Origin: Galbibacter pacificus
GTDB taxonomy: Bacteria; Bacteroidota; Bacteroidia; Flavobacteriales; Flavobacteriaceae
DNA length: 64,000 nucleotides
Direction: 5' to 3'
Assembly (NCBI RefSeq): GCF_029603165.1
Contig: NZ_JAQSVC010000001.1
Coordinates: 806,001 to 870,000 of the forward strand
Positions 18,049 to 27,124 of this stretch are shown one piece after another. A program made the translations under genes and the position numbers. The notes below the pieces were generated by a model. The model worked only from the letters and a program-made list of their open reading frames with translations. It ran no database searches and had not been told where the DNA came from. The first letter of the stretch is position 1; the number at the start of each line of letters is the position of its first letter.

Positions 18049-18419
18049 ATCGTTTCTAAAATTTTGTTTTTATCAAGTATCTCAAAAAATGGGTTTAGCA
18101 TTTTTTCGTATTCAGCTGTGAGTGAGTAAAAAATCGTTTGGGCTTCTCTATTGGTTTCTAATAGATTTCGGTCTTTCATTTTTCTTAAATGTTGAGAAAT
18201 GGCAGAAATATTCATTCCGAGAATATCGCTTAAATCACAAACGCAAAGTCTTTTTTCCTCAAAGAGTAGATAAAGTATTTTAAGTCTTACACTATTCCCG
18301 ACCAATGAAAGTCCATTCGCTAAATAGTCGAACGATTCATTTAATTCTGAAACCGTGTCTTTGCAACGATTTATTTGTTCAATATCGGCTTGTTGTCTTA
18401 TGCAAGAATTATTTTCCAT
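18045..18419 (-). CDS. ArsR/SmtB metal-responsive repressor of the mercury operon
   Basis: 124 residues from the ATG at 18,419. A start five codons upstream (18,434) would lie inside the promoter spacer, so the inner ATG is chosen. It is a winged-helix protein with the alpha3 metal site Cys59-Val-Cys61-Asp (RLCVCDL) and the recognition helix region NISAISQHLRKMK. Additional N-terminal Cys6 and Cys19 may join the site. In this operon it takes the place of the usual MerR activator. The mRNA would begin within a few bases of the start codon, so it may be leaderless. Confidence 0.88.
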   Translation of the reverse strand: MENNSCIRQQADIEQINRCKDTVSELNESFDYLANGLSLVGNSVRLKILYLLFEEKRLCVCDLSDILGMNISAISQHLRKMKDRNLLETNREAQTIFYSLTAEYEKMLNPFFEILDKNKILETI

Positions 18420-18423
18420 AGCA

Positions 18424-18453
18424 CAAATATACATTTATTTCTTATTTAAGCAA
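18424..18453 (-). promoter_or_regulatory. Promoter of the mercury operon
   Basis: On the minus strand: TTG (18,453-18,451), a 19-bp spacer, then TATATTTG (18,431-18,424), a full Bacteroidetes promoter. The -7 box ends 5 nt before the arsR ATG at 18,419. AT-rich imperfect symmetry in the spacer may hold the ArsR operator. Confidence 0.75.
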
Positions 18454-18554
18454 AAACTAAACTAATGAAGTACAAAAAAAACTTAGATTTTTTAATTTGA
18501 TAGCTTTTGAGTAGGCTGGTGATACAAAAAAGTAAATTTAAGGTGAATGGTTTT

Positions 18555-19232
18555 TCATAAACAGTGTATAGGGTTTATTCGGGTTTTACTACCGGAAGCG
18601 ACAAATACACCTCCATAATTAAAACTATCATCCACTTTAAAATTGGAAACCTTCGTCTCTAAATATTGGTATATTGGTCTGTCCACTTCGCCTTTCCCAA
18701 TCCATTTTACAAAATCGCCCTTCAAACTTGGTTTTTCAAGATACCAGTCCAGAATAACAATTCTACCGTTTGGTTTTAAAATTGAAATCATATTGTCGAT
18801 TATGTTTCGCCATTCGGGCAGCCCAGACAAACCAAGGTCGCAAAAAACGGAATCGATGATAATTCTGTTATCCCGATAATCAAGCCAATTTTGATCAATA
18901 TTTGTGGCGTTGTTCAATTCTGTTTTGACATTTGTCCAACCGTTTTTTTCTATTTTTTGTCTTGCCTTATCAAGCATTCCGCTGGACAGGTCAATGCCGA
19001 TGATTAGTCCTGAATTGTTCAAATATTCGTTGAAATATTTGAAGTTGACCCCTGTTCCGCAGGGCACGTTTAATACGGTCTGTCCATTTTTGAGTTGAAG
19101 TTCTTTGATGGCATAGTTCCTGGCTTTTTTATAATACCAATTTGAGATGTAATCGTAAATGACGGAAAGCTTATCGTAGTAATGAATAGCGTTTTCCTGT
19201 TCTTCCTTTGTTCCGTATATTTGAGTTTCCAT
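18555..19232 (-). CDS. Class I SAM-dependent methyltransferase
   Basis: 225 residues. Motif I is VLNVPCGTGVNF (about 53-64), motif II GIDLSSGMLDKA, and later segments GRIVILDWYLEK and NPIHCL fit a UbiE/Methyltransf_11-like fold. The C-terminus is short. It has few Cys and lacks the conserved Cys of arsenite methyltransferases, so a metalloid substrate is unlikely. It sits upstream of the mercury operon on the same strand but is separated from it by that operon's own promoter. The substrate is unknown. Confidence 0.8.
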   Translation of the reverse strand: METQIYGTKEEQENAIHYYDKLSVIYDYISNWYYKKARNYAIKELQLKNGQTVLNVPCGTGVNFKYFNEYLNNSGLIIGIDLSSGMLDKARQKIEKNGWTNVKTELNNATNIDQNWLDYRDNRIIIDSVFCDLGLSGLPEWRNIIDNMISILKPNGRIVILDWYLEKPSLKGDFVKWIGKGEVDRPIYQYLETKVSNFKVDDSFNYGGVFVASGSKTRINPIHCL

Positions 19233-19375
19233 TATGCTTTTTTACCTGGTGATGAACTTGATGTATAAAAATACTCATTTCTTATTTTTTAGGTCATAAA
19301 TCTGCCTTAGAACTTCTGACAAAAAAACTTTCAATACTTCTCGGATGCTTTTAATTGTTTCGATGAATAAGTCTT

Positions 19376-20023
19376 TCATAATCGTTTATTTGAGTAGTTA
19401 TAGATTCCTTTTAAAATAGCCATCGCCACGGCCTTGACTTTAGAAGGCTGCAAAAAATAGAACCCTTCATCTTCGTTGGTAAGAAATCCAACTTCTACTA
19501 AAACAGCAGGGCGGTAATCAACATTTTCCCGTAGCACCTGAAAATTCGCAAACTTCACGCCCCTACTCTCAAAACCCAATTCTTTTTTAAAATAAGCCTG
19601 CAACAGATAAGCAAGCAAGGTTGAAAGGCCTGAAAACTGAGATTTAGTATTAGCCACATAAACTTCAATGCCTCTTGCGTTAGCATTATCTGAATGATTG
19701 CAATGCAAGGAAATAAATACATCCGTATCTAAAGTATTGGCCAATTTAGTTCGATCCGATAACGAAATAAGCGTGTCGTTATACCGGGTCAAAAAAATAT
19801 TCAATGGTGTTTTTGACTTTTTGTTAAGCCTCAAAACTTCCAGAGCGATGTTCAGTACGACATCCTTTTCTTTAATGCCATTTATTCCGATGGCACCGGA
19901 ATCTTTTCCGCCGTGTCCAACGTCAATAACAATTCGTTTTTGAGGTGCGGTTTCCTGCCCAAAAATGAAGCACATTTTTAGGAGCAAAAAGACAAAACTG
20001 ACGTTTTTGAACACTTTTTTCAT
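19376..20023 (-). CDS. N-acetylmuramoyl-L-alanine amidase (Amidase_3)
   Basis: About 215 residues from the ATG at 20,023, where a signal peptide begins; an upstream ATG at 20,059 would add 12 residues ahead of it. Zinc ligands are visible: His in DVGHGGKDSG, Glu in IKEKDVV, His in ISLHCNHSD, and the catalytic Glu in LVEVGFLTN. It cuts peptidoglycan stem peptides from the glycan. Divergent from and next to the tra operon, it is a plausible wall hydrolase that makes room for the conjugation channel. Confidence 0.9.
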   Translation of the reverse strand: MKKVFKNVSFVFLLLKMCFIFGQETAPQKRIVIDVGHGGKDSGAIGINGIKEKDVVLNIALEVLRLNKKSKTPLNIFLTRYNDTLISLSDRTKLANTLDTDVFISLHCNHSDNANARGIEVYVANTKSQFSGLSTLLAYLLQAYFKKELGFESRGVKFANFQVLRENVDYRPAVLVEVGFLTNEDEGFYFLQPSKVKAVAMAILKGIYNYSNKRL

Positions 20024-20144
20024 TTTCAATTTTCGGGTTATTAACAACTTACCTTCCAAAATCCATAAAATTTGATGTCAAATAATGGCAATGGAATTCA
20101 ATTAATATCAAATAATATTTTATTCACAAAAATTTGATTTTCAA

Positions 20145-20156
20145 GTATTTAAATAC
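20145..20156. promoter_or_regulatory. Palindrome in the amidase-traE divergent region
   Basis: GTATTTAAATAC is a perfect 12-bp palindrome. On the minus strand TATATTTG (20,163-20,156) is a possible -7 element for the amidase; no good partner TTG was found. A control site for the transfer operon is possible. Confidence 0.35.
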
Positions 20157-20212
20157 AAATATATGTACTTTTCCCTTAACGAAAACGAATCAAAAACTTA
20201 AACTGTTCCGTT

Positions 20213-20500
20213 ATGAAAAAATCAATCTACTTGGCAACTTTTCTTTCGTTGCTCTCAACATCGCTTTTTGCACAAATTGGAGGAATCGAAGATTCAGTTG
20301 ACGATGTTTCCAACACCATCAGGACAATTTTTCCAATAATCCTTGGTGTAATATTCCTAATCGGTTTCCTGTTCAACGCGGGACATTTCTTCGGGGAAAA
20401 CGCCGATCTCAAAAAAGGGATTACCCGTGTTCTCGTTTTTGTATTGATTGCAGGAGCTGTGGTCGGCATTTTCACTTACCTAATCGGAATCGTAGTCTAA
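20213..20500 (+). CDS. traE: TraE conjugal transfer protein (DUF4134)
   Basis: 95 residues with a signal peptide or first membrane segment and two further hydrophobic helices (about 36-56 and 70-93). Size, membrane layout and position as first gene of the tra operon match the CTnDOT TraE family (DUF4134), which corresponds to VirB2/VirB3-like inner-membrane parts. A small GC hairpin follows the stop. Confidence 0.88.
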   Translation: MKKSIYLATFLSLLSTSLFAQIGGIEDSVDDVSNTIRTIFPIILGVIFLIGFLFNAGHFFGENADLKKGITRVLVFVLIAGAVVGIFTYLIGIVV

Positions 20501-20525
20501 GCCTCTAAGAGGCATTTTAAAAAAA
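20501..20525 (+). repeat. Intergenic hairpin plus GGCATTTTAAAA motif before traF
   Basis: GCCTCTAAGAGGC folds into a 5-bp hairpin, followed by ATTTTAAAA. Related elements precede traM (25,284-25,313) and traN (26,253-26,275). Confidence 0.4.
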
Positions 20526-20533
20526 TATGTGAT

Positions 20534-20812
20534 ATGAAAAAATTCGAGGTTTATAAAAACATCAGGAAGCGGGCGGTCATTTTCGGGCTGCCCATTTCCC
20601 TGTTTGCCATAATGATGGTTTCTATTCTTGCTTCGCTATTGGTCATCATCTTCTCGTTCAGCTTCGGGATTATCATTGGCGTATTGCTTCTCAATTCAGG
20701 GTTGTATATCGCTTTGACCCGGATAACAAGCAATCCACAGCTTTTCCAGATAGCGAAAGCATTCCCTAAAATCATCAGTAACAAAAGAAACTCCGACATC
20801 GATTATGAATAA
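20534..20812 (+). CDS. traF: TraF conjugal transfer protein (DUF4133)
   Basis: 92 residues; two adjacent hydrophobic helices (about 17-60) with a charged N-terminus (YKNIRKRAVIFGLP), typical of VirB3-like DUF4133/TraF of Bacteroidetes ICEs. Its 3' end overlaps the traG start by 8 nt. Confidence 0.87.
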   Translation: MKKFEVYKNIRKRAVIFGLPISLFAIMMVSILASLLVIIFSFSFGIIIGVLLLNSGLYIALTRITSNPQLFQIAKAFPKIISNKRNSDIDYE

Positions 20813-23207
20813 GATTAACCTTTCGGCATACCGACCCATCGCAGATATTCAGGACAATATCATTTTTGCCAACAATGGCAACGTAGTCTTATGTTACGAA
20901 GGCAATTTGCCCGAGATTTATTCCTTGTCCGAAAAAGATTTTGAGGATATGCACGGGGCTTGGTTTCAGGCTTTGAAGTCATTACCCGTGGGTACGGTAA
21001 TCCATAAACAGGATATTTATTTGAAAAAATCCTACTCTTCGGAACAACTGCCCAGTAAAACCTTTCTGGAAAAGGCGACTCACGACCATTTTAAAGGGCG
21101 CGAATATATGGAACACCGCTGCTTCCTGTTCTTTATCCTGACCAAGAATAAAGCGCTCAACAATCCAAAATATGTCAACCCTTTCCGAAAGGTTTCAAAG
21201 AGTATTATTAGGGAACTCGATGATACCGTGCAACGTTTTATCGGCTCGGTAAGTGATTCGGTTTCCTTTATCAACAATAGCCGTAAAATGGAATTTCTTC
21301 CGCTTGAAGCGAAAGGGATTGAGCAACTGACCAATGGGTATTTCAATGGCTTCAATGAAGGTTTTGATACGGATATTTTACTTGAAAAGAAAAACGTCAA
21401 TATAGGCGAAAATTATTTTGATGCCCTGGCCATCAACAGCGAACTGTGCTTTGGCGAAAGTGTACAGAGCAGCAAGACCAATGAGAAATTCACTTCTGAC
21501 GATTTTGTATTTCATCAAGGGTTTATTGATGGTTTAGGGCTTACGCTAAACGAAAACCACATTGTCAACCAGATCCTGTATCTGGACGATAAACAGAAGT
21601 GGCGCAAGCTACTTGATAAGAAAATCGAGGAACTCAACAAAAGTTCCAACTTCGGTTCGCAGAACAAAGTGGTACTCGGTAAAATCCAGCACATTCTCGA
21701 CCAGATCAATGCGGATGGCAATGCACGGATTATCCGTGGTCATTTGAACATCGTCTATTGGGATAAAAATGCCGCCAACCTAAGCCGCATCGGTTCTAAA
21801 ATCAAGACTGAATTTAAGGAACTGGACATTATTCCCTACTATCCACGAGGCGAGGAACGTAAAAATTATATCCTGAACAGCTACTGCTGTTTTTCTTCAA
21901 ACTTCTCTAACAATGATCTATACGTAACGGATCTGAAACACGCGCTTTGTCTGTTCATCAACAACACCAATTACAAGTCGGATGCTACCGGCATCATATT
22001 CAATGATCGGGAACATAACATTCCAGTTCTCAAAGATGTCTGGGACGAGCGCAAAAAACGAATCAAGGCTCGAAACTTCGCCATTTTTGCACCCACCGGC
22101 GAGGGTAAGTCCTTTTTGGCCAATAACATTTTGCGTCAATATTTTGAAAGTGGCGTTCGCCTGGTCATTATTGACCTCGGCGGTTCTTATACCAAGTTTG
22201 CCAAACTCTATCCTGAAAAATACACCGTGCTCAGATACGAGAGCGGAAAAAATCTGGGCATCAACCCATTTTACATCAGCGATACAAATGATCTGACACC
22301 AGAACGGCTCGAAGATTTATCGGTCTTCCTGTTTGAACTCTTTGCCTCGGATCTGAAAGTGACCAAGGCGCAATCCGTCTCGATCAAAAAAATACTGCGC
22401 CATTATTATGATAGCATTTCAGAAAACCACTCCTTGGATGGTTTTTACCATTTTATCGAGCGCAACCAAAAAGACCTTTTAGGTCAGCTCAAAATCCATC
22501 CTGACTACTTCAATGTTACGGGCTTTTTGCACGTAATGTCGGAGTATGTTGGCGATGGTCTATACAGCTTCCTCTTTGAAGTGAGCGAAGACCAAACCTA
22601 TAAAATCGAGGATAAACGTTTGATCGTTTTTGAGCTGGACGAAGTCAAGGACAATAAGGAAATCCTGTCCGTAATGTTGAAGCTGATTAAGTCCGCCATC
22701 CAACGAACCATTTGGAAGAACCGTGCGGAAAAGGGGATCATCCTGTTCGATGAGTTTGCCAAGCAGTTGAAATTTGAAAACGTACTGGAAAGTGTGGAAT
22801 TTTATTATCAGGCCATCCGAAAACAGAACGGGGCTATTGGGATCATACTTCAATCCATCAATCAACTTCCAAATAATTCAACTTCGGCAAGTATCCTGGA
22901 AAATACACAGGTTATCTACAGCCTGAACAACGAGAAAGGTTATGCAGAATTGGTCAAAAGGCTCAATCTATCCAGCCACGACCTGAACCAGTTGAAATCC
23001 ATCAAGAACAATCTTTCCGGGCCACGCAAGTATACCGAAATGTTCATCAAAATCGGAAAGGAAAGCAACGTTTTCCGTCTCGAAGTTCCCAAAGAAGTTT
23101 ATGCAGCTTATCTAACTGATGGACAGGAAAACGAAGAAATTATGAAGCTCTATGGGCAGCATCAGGATATGGAAAAAGCAATAATTCAATTCACTTCTAA
23201 AACATAA
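20805..23207 (+). CDS. traG: TraG conjugation ATPase (VirB4-like)
   Basis: 800 residues, normal length. The N-terminal half is the TraG_N/VirB4 domain; Walker A is APTGEGKSF (about residue 430), Walker B-like segments are RLIVFELDE and GIILFDEFAKQL, and GAIGIILQSINQL fits the later ATPase motifs. It powers assembly of the type IV secretion channel at the inner membrane. It is the best family marker for CTnDOT-like elements in this window. Confidence 0.95.
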   Translation: MNKINLSAYRPIADIQDNIIFANNGNVVLCYEGNLPEIYSLSEKDFEDMHGAWFQALKSLPVGTVIHKQDIYLKKSYSSEQLPSKTFLEKATHDHFKGREYMEHRCFLFFILTKNKALNNPKYVNPFRKVSKSIIRELDDTVQRFIGSVSDSVSFINNSRKMEFLPLEAKGIEQLTNGYFNGFNEGFDTDILLEKKNVNIGENYFDALAINSELCFGESVQSSKTNEKFTSDDFVFHQGFIDGLGLTLNENHIVNQILYLDDKQKWRKLLDKKIEELNKSSNFGSQNKVVLGKIQHILDQINADGNARIIRGHLNIVYWDKNAANLSRIGSKIKTEFKELDIIPYYPRGEERKNYILNSYCCFSSNFSNNDLYVTDLKHALCLFINNTNYKSDATGIIFNDREHNIPVLKDVWDERKKRIKARNFAIFAPTGEGKSFLANNILRQYFESGVRLVIIDLGGSYTKFAKLYPEKYTVLRYESGKNLGINPFYISDTNDLTPERLEDLSVFLFELFASDLKVTKAQSVSIKKILRHYYDSISENHSLDGFYHFIERNQKDLLGQLKIHPDYFNVTGFLHVMSEYVGDGLYSFLFEVSEDQTYKIEDKRLIVFELDEVKDNKEILSVMLKLIKSAIQRTIWKNRAEKGIILFDEFAKQLKFENVLESVEFYYQAIRKQNGAIGIILQSINQLPNNSTSASILENTQVIYSLNNEKGYAELVKRLNLSSHDLNQLKSIKNNLSGPRKYTEMFIKIGKESNVFRLEVPKEVYAAYLTDGQENEEIMKLYGQHQDMEKAIIQFTSKT

Positions 23208-23211
23208 TATT

Positions 23212-23799
23212 ATGAAGACAAAAATCAAAACAATCTTGTTCGGACTAATCTTTACGGTTGCTTTTTTATCGCCCGGCGGTGCTACCGCCCAAGGGATGCC
23301 TGTTTATGACAACACAAATTTTATCAGCCTTGTCAAATCTCTCGTGGAATCTGCCAAACAGACATCAAACCTTGTGAAGACCGTGAAATTTCTAAAAACC
23401 CAGAAAGAGAATCTTGAAAAGGTCAACAATGTGGTCAAGCAGTTAAAAGCTGTTCGGGAAATAGGCCGGAACAATCAGCGCCTGATCAACGTGATGCAAA
23501 ATGATTTAAGTGATATTCTTGACAGTCCTTACATCAAACCCGATGAAGTGGCAAGGGTATCGGAATCGTTTAGTGCCATTGTAGAAAATTCCTTGGACAC
23601 AATGGACTTTATCGACCAGATCTTGTCCAGCGATTACCTAAAAATGAGCGATGCCGACCGTGCTGATATCCTTAAAGAGAAAGAAGAGGAATCTAAAAAT
23701 ATGGTTTCGGAAATCACATTAAAAACCAAACGCTATCGCGACATCATTTCCTTCAGGAAAATGCAAGATAAAATCAATAATAGGGAAACAGGATATTAA
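23212..23799 (+). CDS. traI: TraI-like conjugal transfer protein
   Basis: 195 residues with a signal peptide ending near residue 26 (GGATAQG), then long amphipathic helices rich in Lys/Glu/Gln (about 40-95 and 150-190). Such a secreted helical protein between TraG and TraJ corresponds to TraI of Bacteroidetes elements, probably VirB5-like. The symbol rests on position and shape. Confidence 0.7.
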   Translation: MKTKIKTILFGLIFTVAFLSPGGATAQGMPVYDNTNFISLVKSLVESAKQTSNLVKTVKFLKTQKENLEKVNNVVKQLKAVREIGRNNQRLINVMQNDLSDILDSPYIKPDEVARVSESFSAIVENSLDTMDFIDQILSSDYLKMSDADRADILKEKEEESKNMVSEITLKTKRYRDIISFRKMQDKINNRETGY

Positions 23800-23801
23800 T
23801 T

Positions 23802-24644
23802 ATGACCTCGGCAATAATCTTAGGGATAGGTTTGGAATACGTCGATACCGTTTTCCAGACCATACAGAACAGCAGCTTCTCGCAATATACCATTGCGGGA
23901 ATGAAAACGCTTGCGGTACTGTTTTTTCTGATCAATATCCTCAAAAAATACAATGAGGGTGTTGCGGATCAGGGTGGTTATACCTGGGGGTTGAGCCCGG
24001 GGGAATTGATCAAAAACTTTGCGGTCGTGCTTCTGGTCATTTTTTCAACACAGGTACTGGGATTTTTTGATGGTATCTTGGTGGCCATAGAAGGACAATA
24101 TCGGGGAACTGCTCCGGCTTTGTTGCCCTTGCAGATGCAGGATATTCCCATTGAGGAAGAGGTAAATATTATAAAAGCAGCCCAGGCCGCAATGTCTTTG
24201 CTTTATGAAGCTTTGGTAACACCACTTTTCGGTTTTAAGATATTTGCCTTCGTCGTGAGTACAATATTATGGATTCTCGATTTATTCATTTACCCATTAT
24301 TCCTTGCGGAACGTTTCTTCTTGTTGGGGATATTGCAGGCATTCTTCCCTTTGGTCATAAGCCTTGCCGTTTTTGAAAAGTTCCGTTCGCTCGCCTATAA
24401 CTTTTTCAAATTGTACGCTGCGGTTTATATGCTGGTACCTGCGTTCTTTCTGGTCAATGTATTCGTCAATGCGCTTTATACCGAGATAAATACCAATTTC
24501 TGGACAAATTTGTTCGGAACCGATGTGGGCAGCGGCTTTTTTGCTCCGGTAGTACAGCTTGGTTCGGTCGGTTTTATCGTCTTTCTAAAATTCAAACTGT
24601 ACCGACGCGCGACCTCATTTACCCTAAAATTATTTACTGCCTAA
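23802..24644 (+). CDS. traJ: TraJ conjugal transfer membrane protein (VirB6-like)
   Basis: 280 residues with several membrane helices (about 30-48, 65-85, 130-200, 212-232) and the GGYTWGLSPGEL loop. Position between TraI and TraK and the multi-pass layout fit TraJ, the polytopic inner-membrane channel part. It starts 2 nt after traI. Confidence 0.88.
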   Translation: MTSAIILGIGLEYVDTVFQTIQNSSFSQYTIAGMKTLAVLFFLINILKKYNEGVADQGGYTWGLSPGELIKNFAVVLLVIFSTQVLGFFDGILVAIEGQYRGTAPALLPLQMQDIPIEEEVNIIKAAQAAMSLLYEALVTPLFGFKIFAFVVSTILWILDLFIYPLFLAERFFLLGILQAFFPLVISLAVFEKFRSLAYNFFKLYAAVYMLVPAFFLVNVFVNALYTEINTNFWTNLFGTDVGSGFFAPVVQLGSVGFIVFLKFKLYRRATSFTLKLFTA

Positions 24645-24655
24645 AACCCATTCAA

Positions 24656-25270
24656 ATGAAAACACCTTATAAAAATATTTACGCAGTCCTTAGAATTAAT
24701 CGGTTCATCGTCTTGGCCGTTGTCATTTGCTCCGTTTTGTCCAGTTTCTTTGCCGTTTGGATGGTATTCAACATCAATAAAAAAGTCCTGAACAATGCCT
24801 TTGCGATCAATACCGATGGAAGTATTATTCCCCTAAAACTCGTTACCCAAAAGGAAAACTTTAAGGTGGAAGCCTTGGCCCATTTGGAACTGTTCCACAA
24901 TTACTTCTACAACATTGATGCAAGCAATTATGAAAAGAACTTGGAAAAGGCACTTTGGTTGGGTAACAGTTCCGTGGACAATCTCTATCGCCAAAAGAAG
25001 GCCGATGGTGTCTATAATCGGCTCTTGCAGTATTCTCTTGTTCAGAAAGTGCTTAGCATTGATTCCCAAATCGAAGAAAAGAACGGGGCTTACACCTTCA
25101 GAACGGTTACCGTTTTTGAGATCAACAGGGGATCGATTGTCGATACCTATGAGCTGGTTTCCACCGGAAACCTTATTGCCGTTGATCGGAATTTCCCCAA
25201 CAATCCCCACGGGTTATTGATTACCAGCTATTTTGAAAAATCCCTTAAAAAAATAAACGATGAAAATTGA
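24656..25270 (+). CDS. traK: TraK conjugal transfer protein (VirB8-like)
   Basis: 204 residues; one N-terminal membrane helix (about 16-38) then a periplasmic NTF2-like domain (ALAHLELFHNYFYNID, LEKALWLG, GLLITSYFEK). These features match Bacteroidetes TraK. The short TraL gene that often follows is not visible: the space before traM holds only a hairpin. Confidence 0.9.
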   Translation: MKTPYKNIYAVLRINRFIVLAVVICSVLSSFFAVWMVFNINKKVLNNAFAINTDGSIIPLKLVTQKENFKVEALAHLELFHNYFYNIDASNYEKNLEKALWLGNSSVDNLYRQKKADGVYNRLLQYSLVQKVLSIDSQIEEKNGAYTFRTVTVFEINRGSIVDTYELVSTGNLIAVDRNFPNNPHGLLITSYFEKSLKKINDEN

Positions 25271-25283
25271 AAACCCATAACCT

Positions 25284-25313
25284 GACCGACGGTCTGCGGG
25301 TAGGTATTTAAAA
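25284..25313 (+). repeat. Intergenic hairpin plus GGTATTTAAAA motif before traM
   Basis: GACCGACGGTC folds into a short hairpin and is followed by GGTATTTAAAA, like the elements before traF and traN. Confidence 0.35.
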
Positions 25314-25322
25314 CCAATGATT

Positions 25323-26252
25323 ATGAAGATAGAAAAGAACAAAATAGTATTTGCGGCCGTCTTGGCGGTAATATTCATTTTCCTGATCTCCTATTCTATT
25401 ATGGTAATGGGCGATGATGAAAGCGAAAATGAAAGCCTCAAAGAAACATCGGTTCCTGCATTGGAAGAAGATCAAAAGGAATACGATTCCAAACTGGATG
25501 CCATCAATGACTTGAAGGAAGTGCGTGAAACCAATGCACCGAGCATCTACGATGAAAAGTTGATTGATTCTGCGGGCTTCTACGATCCGGGTTTACCTGA
25601 ACGTGAAAAAGAACGCATAGTGGATAGTATCTACTCCGCTGGGAAAATCGAGTATTCCAAAAAAAGTTATCGGAATATTGGTGTTAAGAAAACTGTTACC
25701 AAGGTCGCAAAAGTAGTTGACTCCGCAGCAATAAAGGCCGAACAAAAAATTGCGGCTAAGGAAATGGGGTTGGAACACCAGTTATTCTTTGCCTCTGATC
25801 CAAAGGAAAGTGCTGTTTCCGTTTCCGGCACAACGGATGCAGTAATTTATGCGGTCGTGGATGGCGACCAAGTGGTCAAGGCAAATTCACGCTTGCGGAT
25901 GCGCCTGACCAAAGCCGCTACCGTTAATAACAAACGGATTTCAAAAAATACTCCAATTTATGGTTTTATCAGTTTCCAGCCGAATCGTGTATTGATTGAA
26001 ATTGAAAACATTCAACATCATCCCACAAAACTGAAAGCATTCGATCTACAGGACGGTAGTAATGGCATCTATGTGGAAAACAACTTTCGTGCAGAGGTCA
26101 CCAATGAGGTTGTCGGCGATATGGTGGACGACCTTAATATTGTCGGTGTACCACAAGTAAGCGGTTTCAAAAAGATCTTTCAACGCAACCACCGGAACGT
26201 AAAAGTTACCGTACTCAACAATTACAGACTAATCCTAAAACCTAAATTATGA
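25323..26252 (+). CDS. traM: TraM conjugal transfer protein (VirB10-like)
   Basis: About 309 residues. One membrane helix (about 9-30) is followed by an acidic, charged periplasmic linker and a C-terminal domain (about 150-309) with PIYGFISFQPNRVLIEIENI and DLQDGSNGIYV, typical of conjugative transposon TraM. It should span the periplasm as the VirB10-like scaffold. An ATG two codons upstream (25,317) is an alternative start. Shorter than the 400-plus residues of CTnDOT TraM, mainly in the linker. Confidence 0.88.
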   Translation: MKIEKNKIVFAAVLAVIFIFLISYSIMVMGDDESENESLKETSVPALEEDQKEYDSKLDAINDLKEVRETNAPSIYDEKLIDSAGFYDPGLPEREKERIVDSIYSAGKIEYSKKSYRNIGVKKTVTKVAKVVDSAAIKAEQKIAAKEMGLEHQLFFASDPKESAVSVSGTTDAVIYAVVDGDQVVKANSRLRMRLTKAATVNNKRISKNTPIYGFISFQPNRVLIEIENIQHHPTKLKAFDLQDGSNGIYVENNFRAEVTNEVVGDMVDDLNIVGVPQVSGFKKIFQRNHRNVKVTVLNNYRLILKPKL

Positions 26253-26275
26253 GCCTATAATGGGCATTTAAAAAA
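26253..26275 (+). repeat. Intergenic hairpin plus GGCATTTAAAA motif before traN
   Basis: GCCTATAATGGGC (weak 3-5 bp stem) followed by ATTTAAAAAA; third member of a family found between tra genes. Confidence 0.35.
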
Positions 26276-26283
26276 TCATTCCT

Positions 26284-27117
26284 ATGAAAAATCTTATTTT
26301 TATCTCAACATTTTTATGTGGCACAGCCTTCGCAAAAGCGCAAACACCTATCACACTCGATACGATTTATGCGAATGACCAAAAGAACGTAGCCTTGTTC
26401 TTCCCTGAACCCATACGTCAGGGGATTACAGGATCTGATAATTTTGTATTTACCTACAATCGCGAGAAAGAACAATATTTTGGATTGCTTCAGGCAAAGC
26501 CGGGAAAGGAAAGTAATCTTCTGGTGGTCAACAGAAATGGTTCAGTTTTTTCGTATATTGTAAGGTATAAGAAACAGCTTGATAGACTGAATTATTTTAT
26601 ACCGAAGTCTAAAAGCATCGGTAATGAAAAGCCCATTGTTGCTGATTCGACAAAAGTAGATGTGTTTAAGAAGGAGTTGGGAAATGAGGTCTATTATTAC
26701 CAAAAATTCTGTTCCTATCTAATTGATCGAAAGCAACGGATTGGCCGGATAAAAAAGCGGAACGAGGGCATCGTTTTAAGTGTTGAAAACATAGTTTTCG
26801 ACAAGGATGAATTGTATTTCGTGATCCAGATTGAAAATAAATCGACCTTGGATTACGATCTGAATTTCTTAAAATTATCGGTAGAGACGAGACAAAAGGG
26901 TAAAAAGAAATCATTGCAAAGTCTTTATCAAGAGCCTATTTTTAAATATAATCTGCCCACCAAAGTAGTTGAAAATGAAACCGTTAGATTGGTTTACGTG
27001 CTGCCAAAATTTTCGATAAGCAATGACCGCAGGGCGGTTTTAGAGATCAACGAAAAGAACGGGGAAAGGTACTTAAAATTAAAAATATCGCATAGATTTA
27101 TCAATAACCCAAATTAA
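26284..27117 (+). CDS. traN: TraN conjugal transfer protein (VirB9-like)
   Basis: 277 residues with a signal peptide ending near residue 19 (FAKAQT), and beta-rich domains typical of DUF4138/TraN: ITLDTIYANDQKNVALFFP near the N-terminus and DELYFVIQIENKSTLDYD in the C-terminal half. It is the outer-membrane-side partner of TraM in the channel core. It starts 31 nt after traM. Confidence 0.9.
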   Translation: MKNLIFISTFLCGTAFAKAQTPITLDTIYANDQKNVALFFPEPIRQGITGSDNFVFTYNREKEQYFGLLQAKPGKESNLLVVNRNGSVFSYIVRYKKQLDRLNYFIPKSKSIGNEKPIVADSTKVDVFKKELGNEVYYYQKFCSYLIDRKQRIGRIKKRNEGIVLSVENIVFDKDELYFVIQIENKSTLDYDLNFLKLSVETRQKGKKKSLQSLYQEPIFKYNLPTKVVENETVRLVYVLPKFSISNDRRAVLEINEKNGERYLKLKISHRFINNPN

Positions 27118-27124
27118 GATCGTT

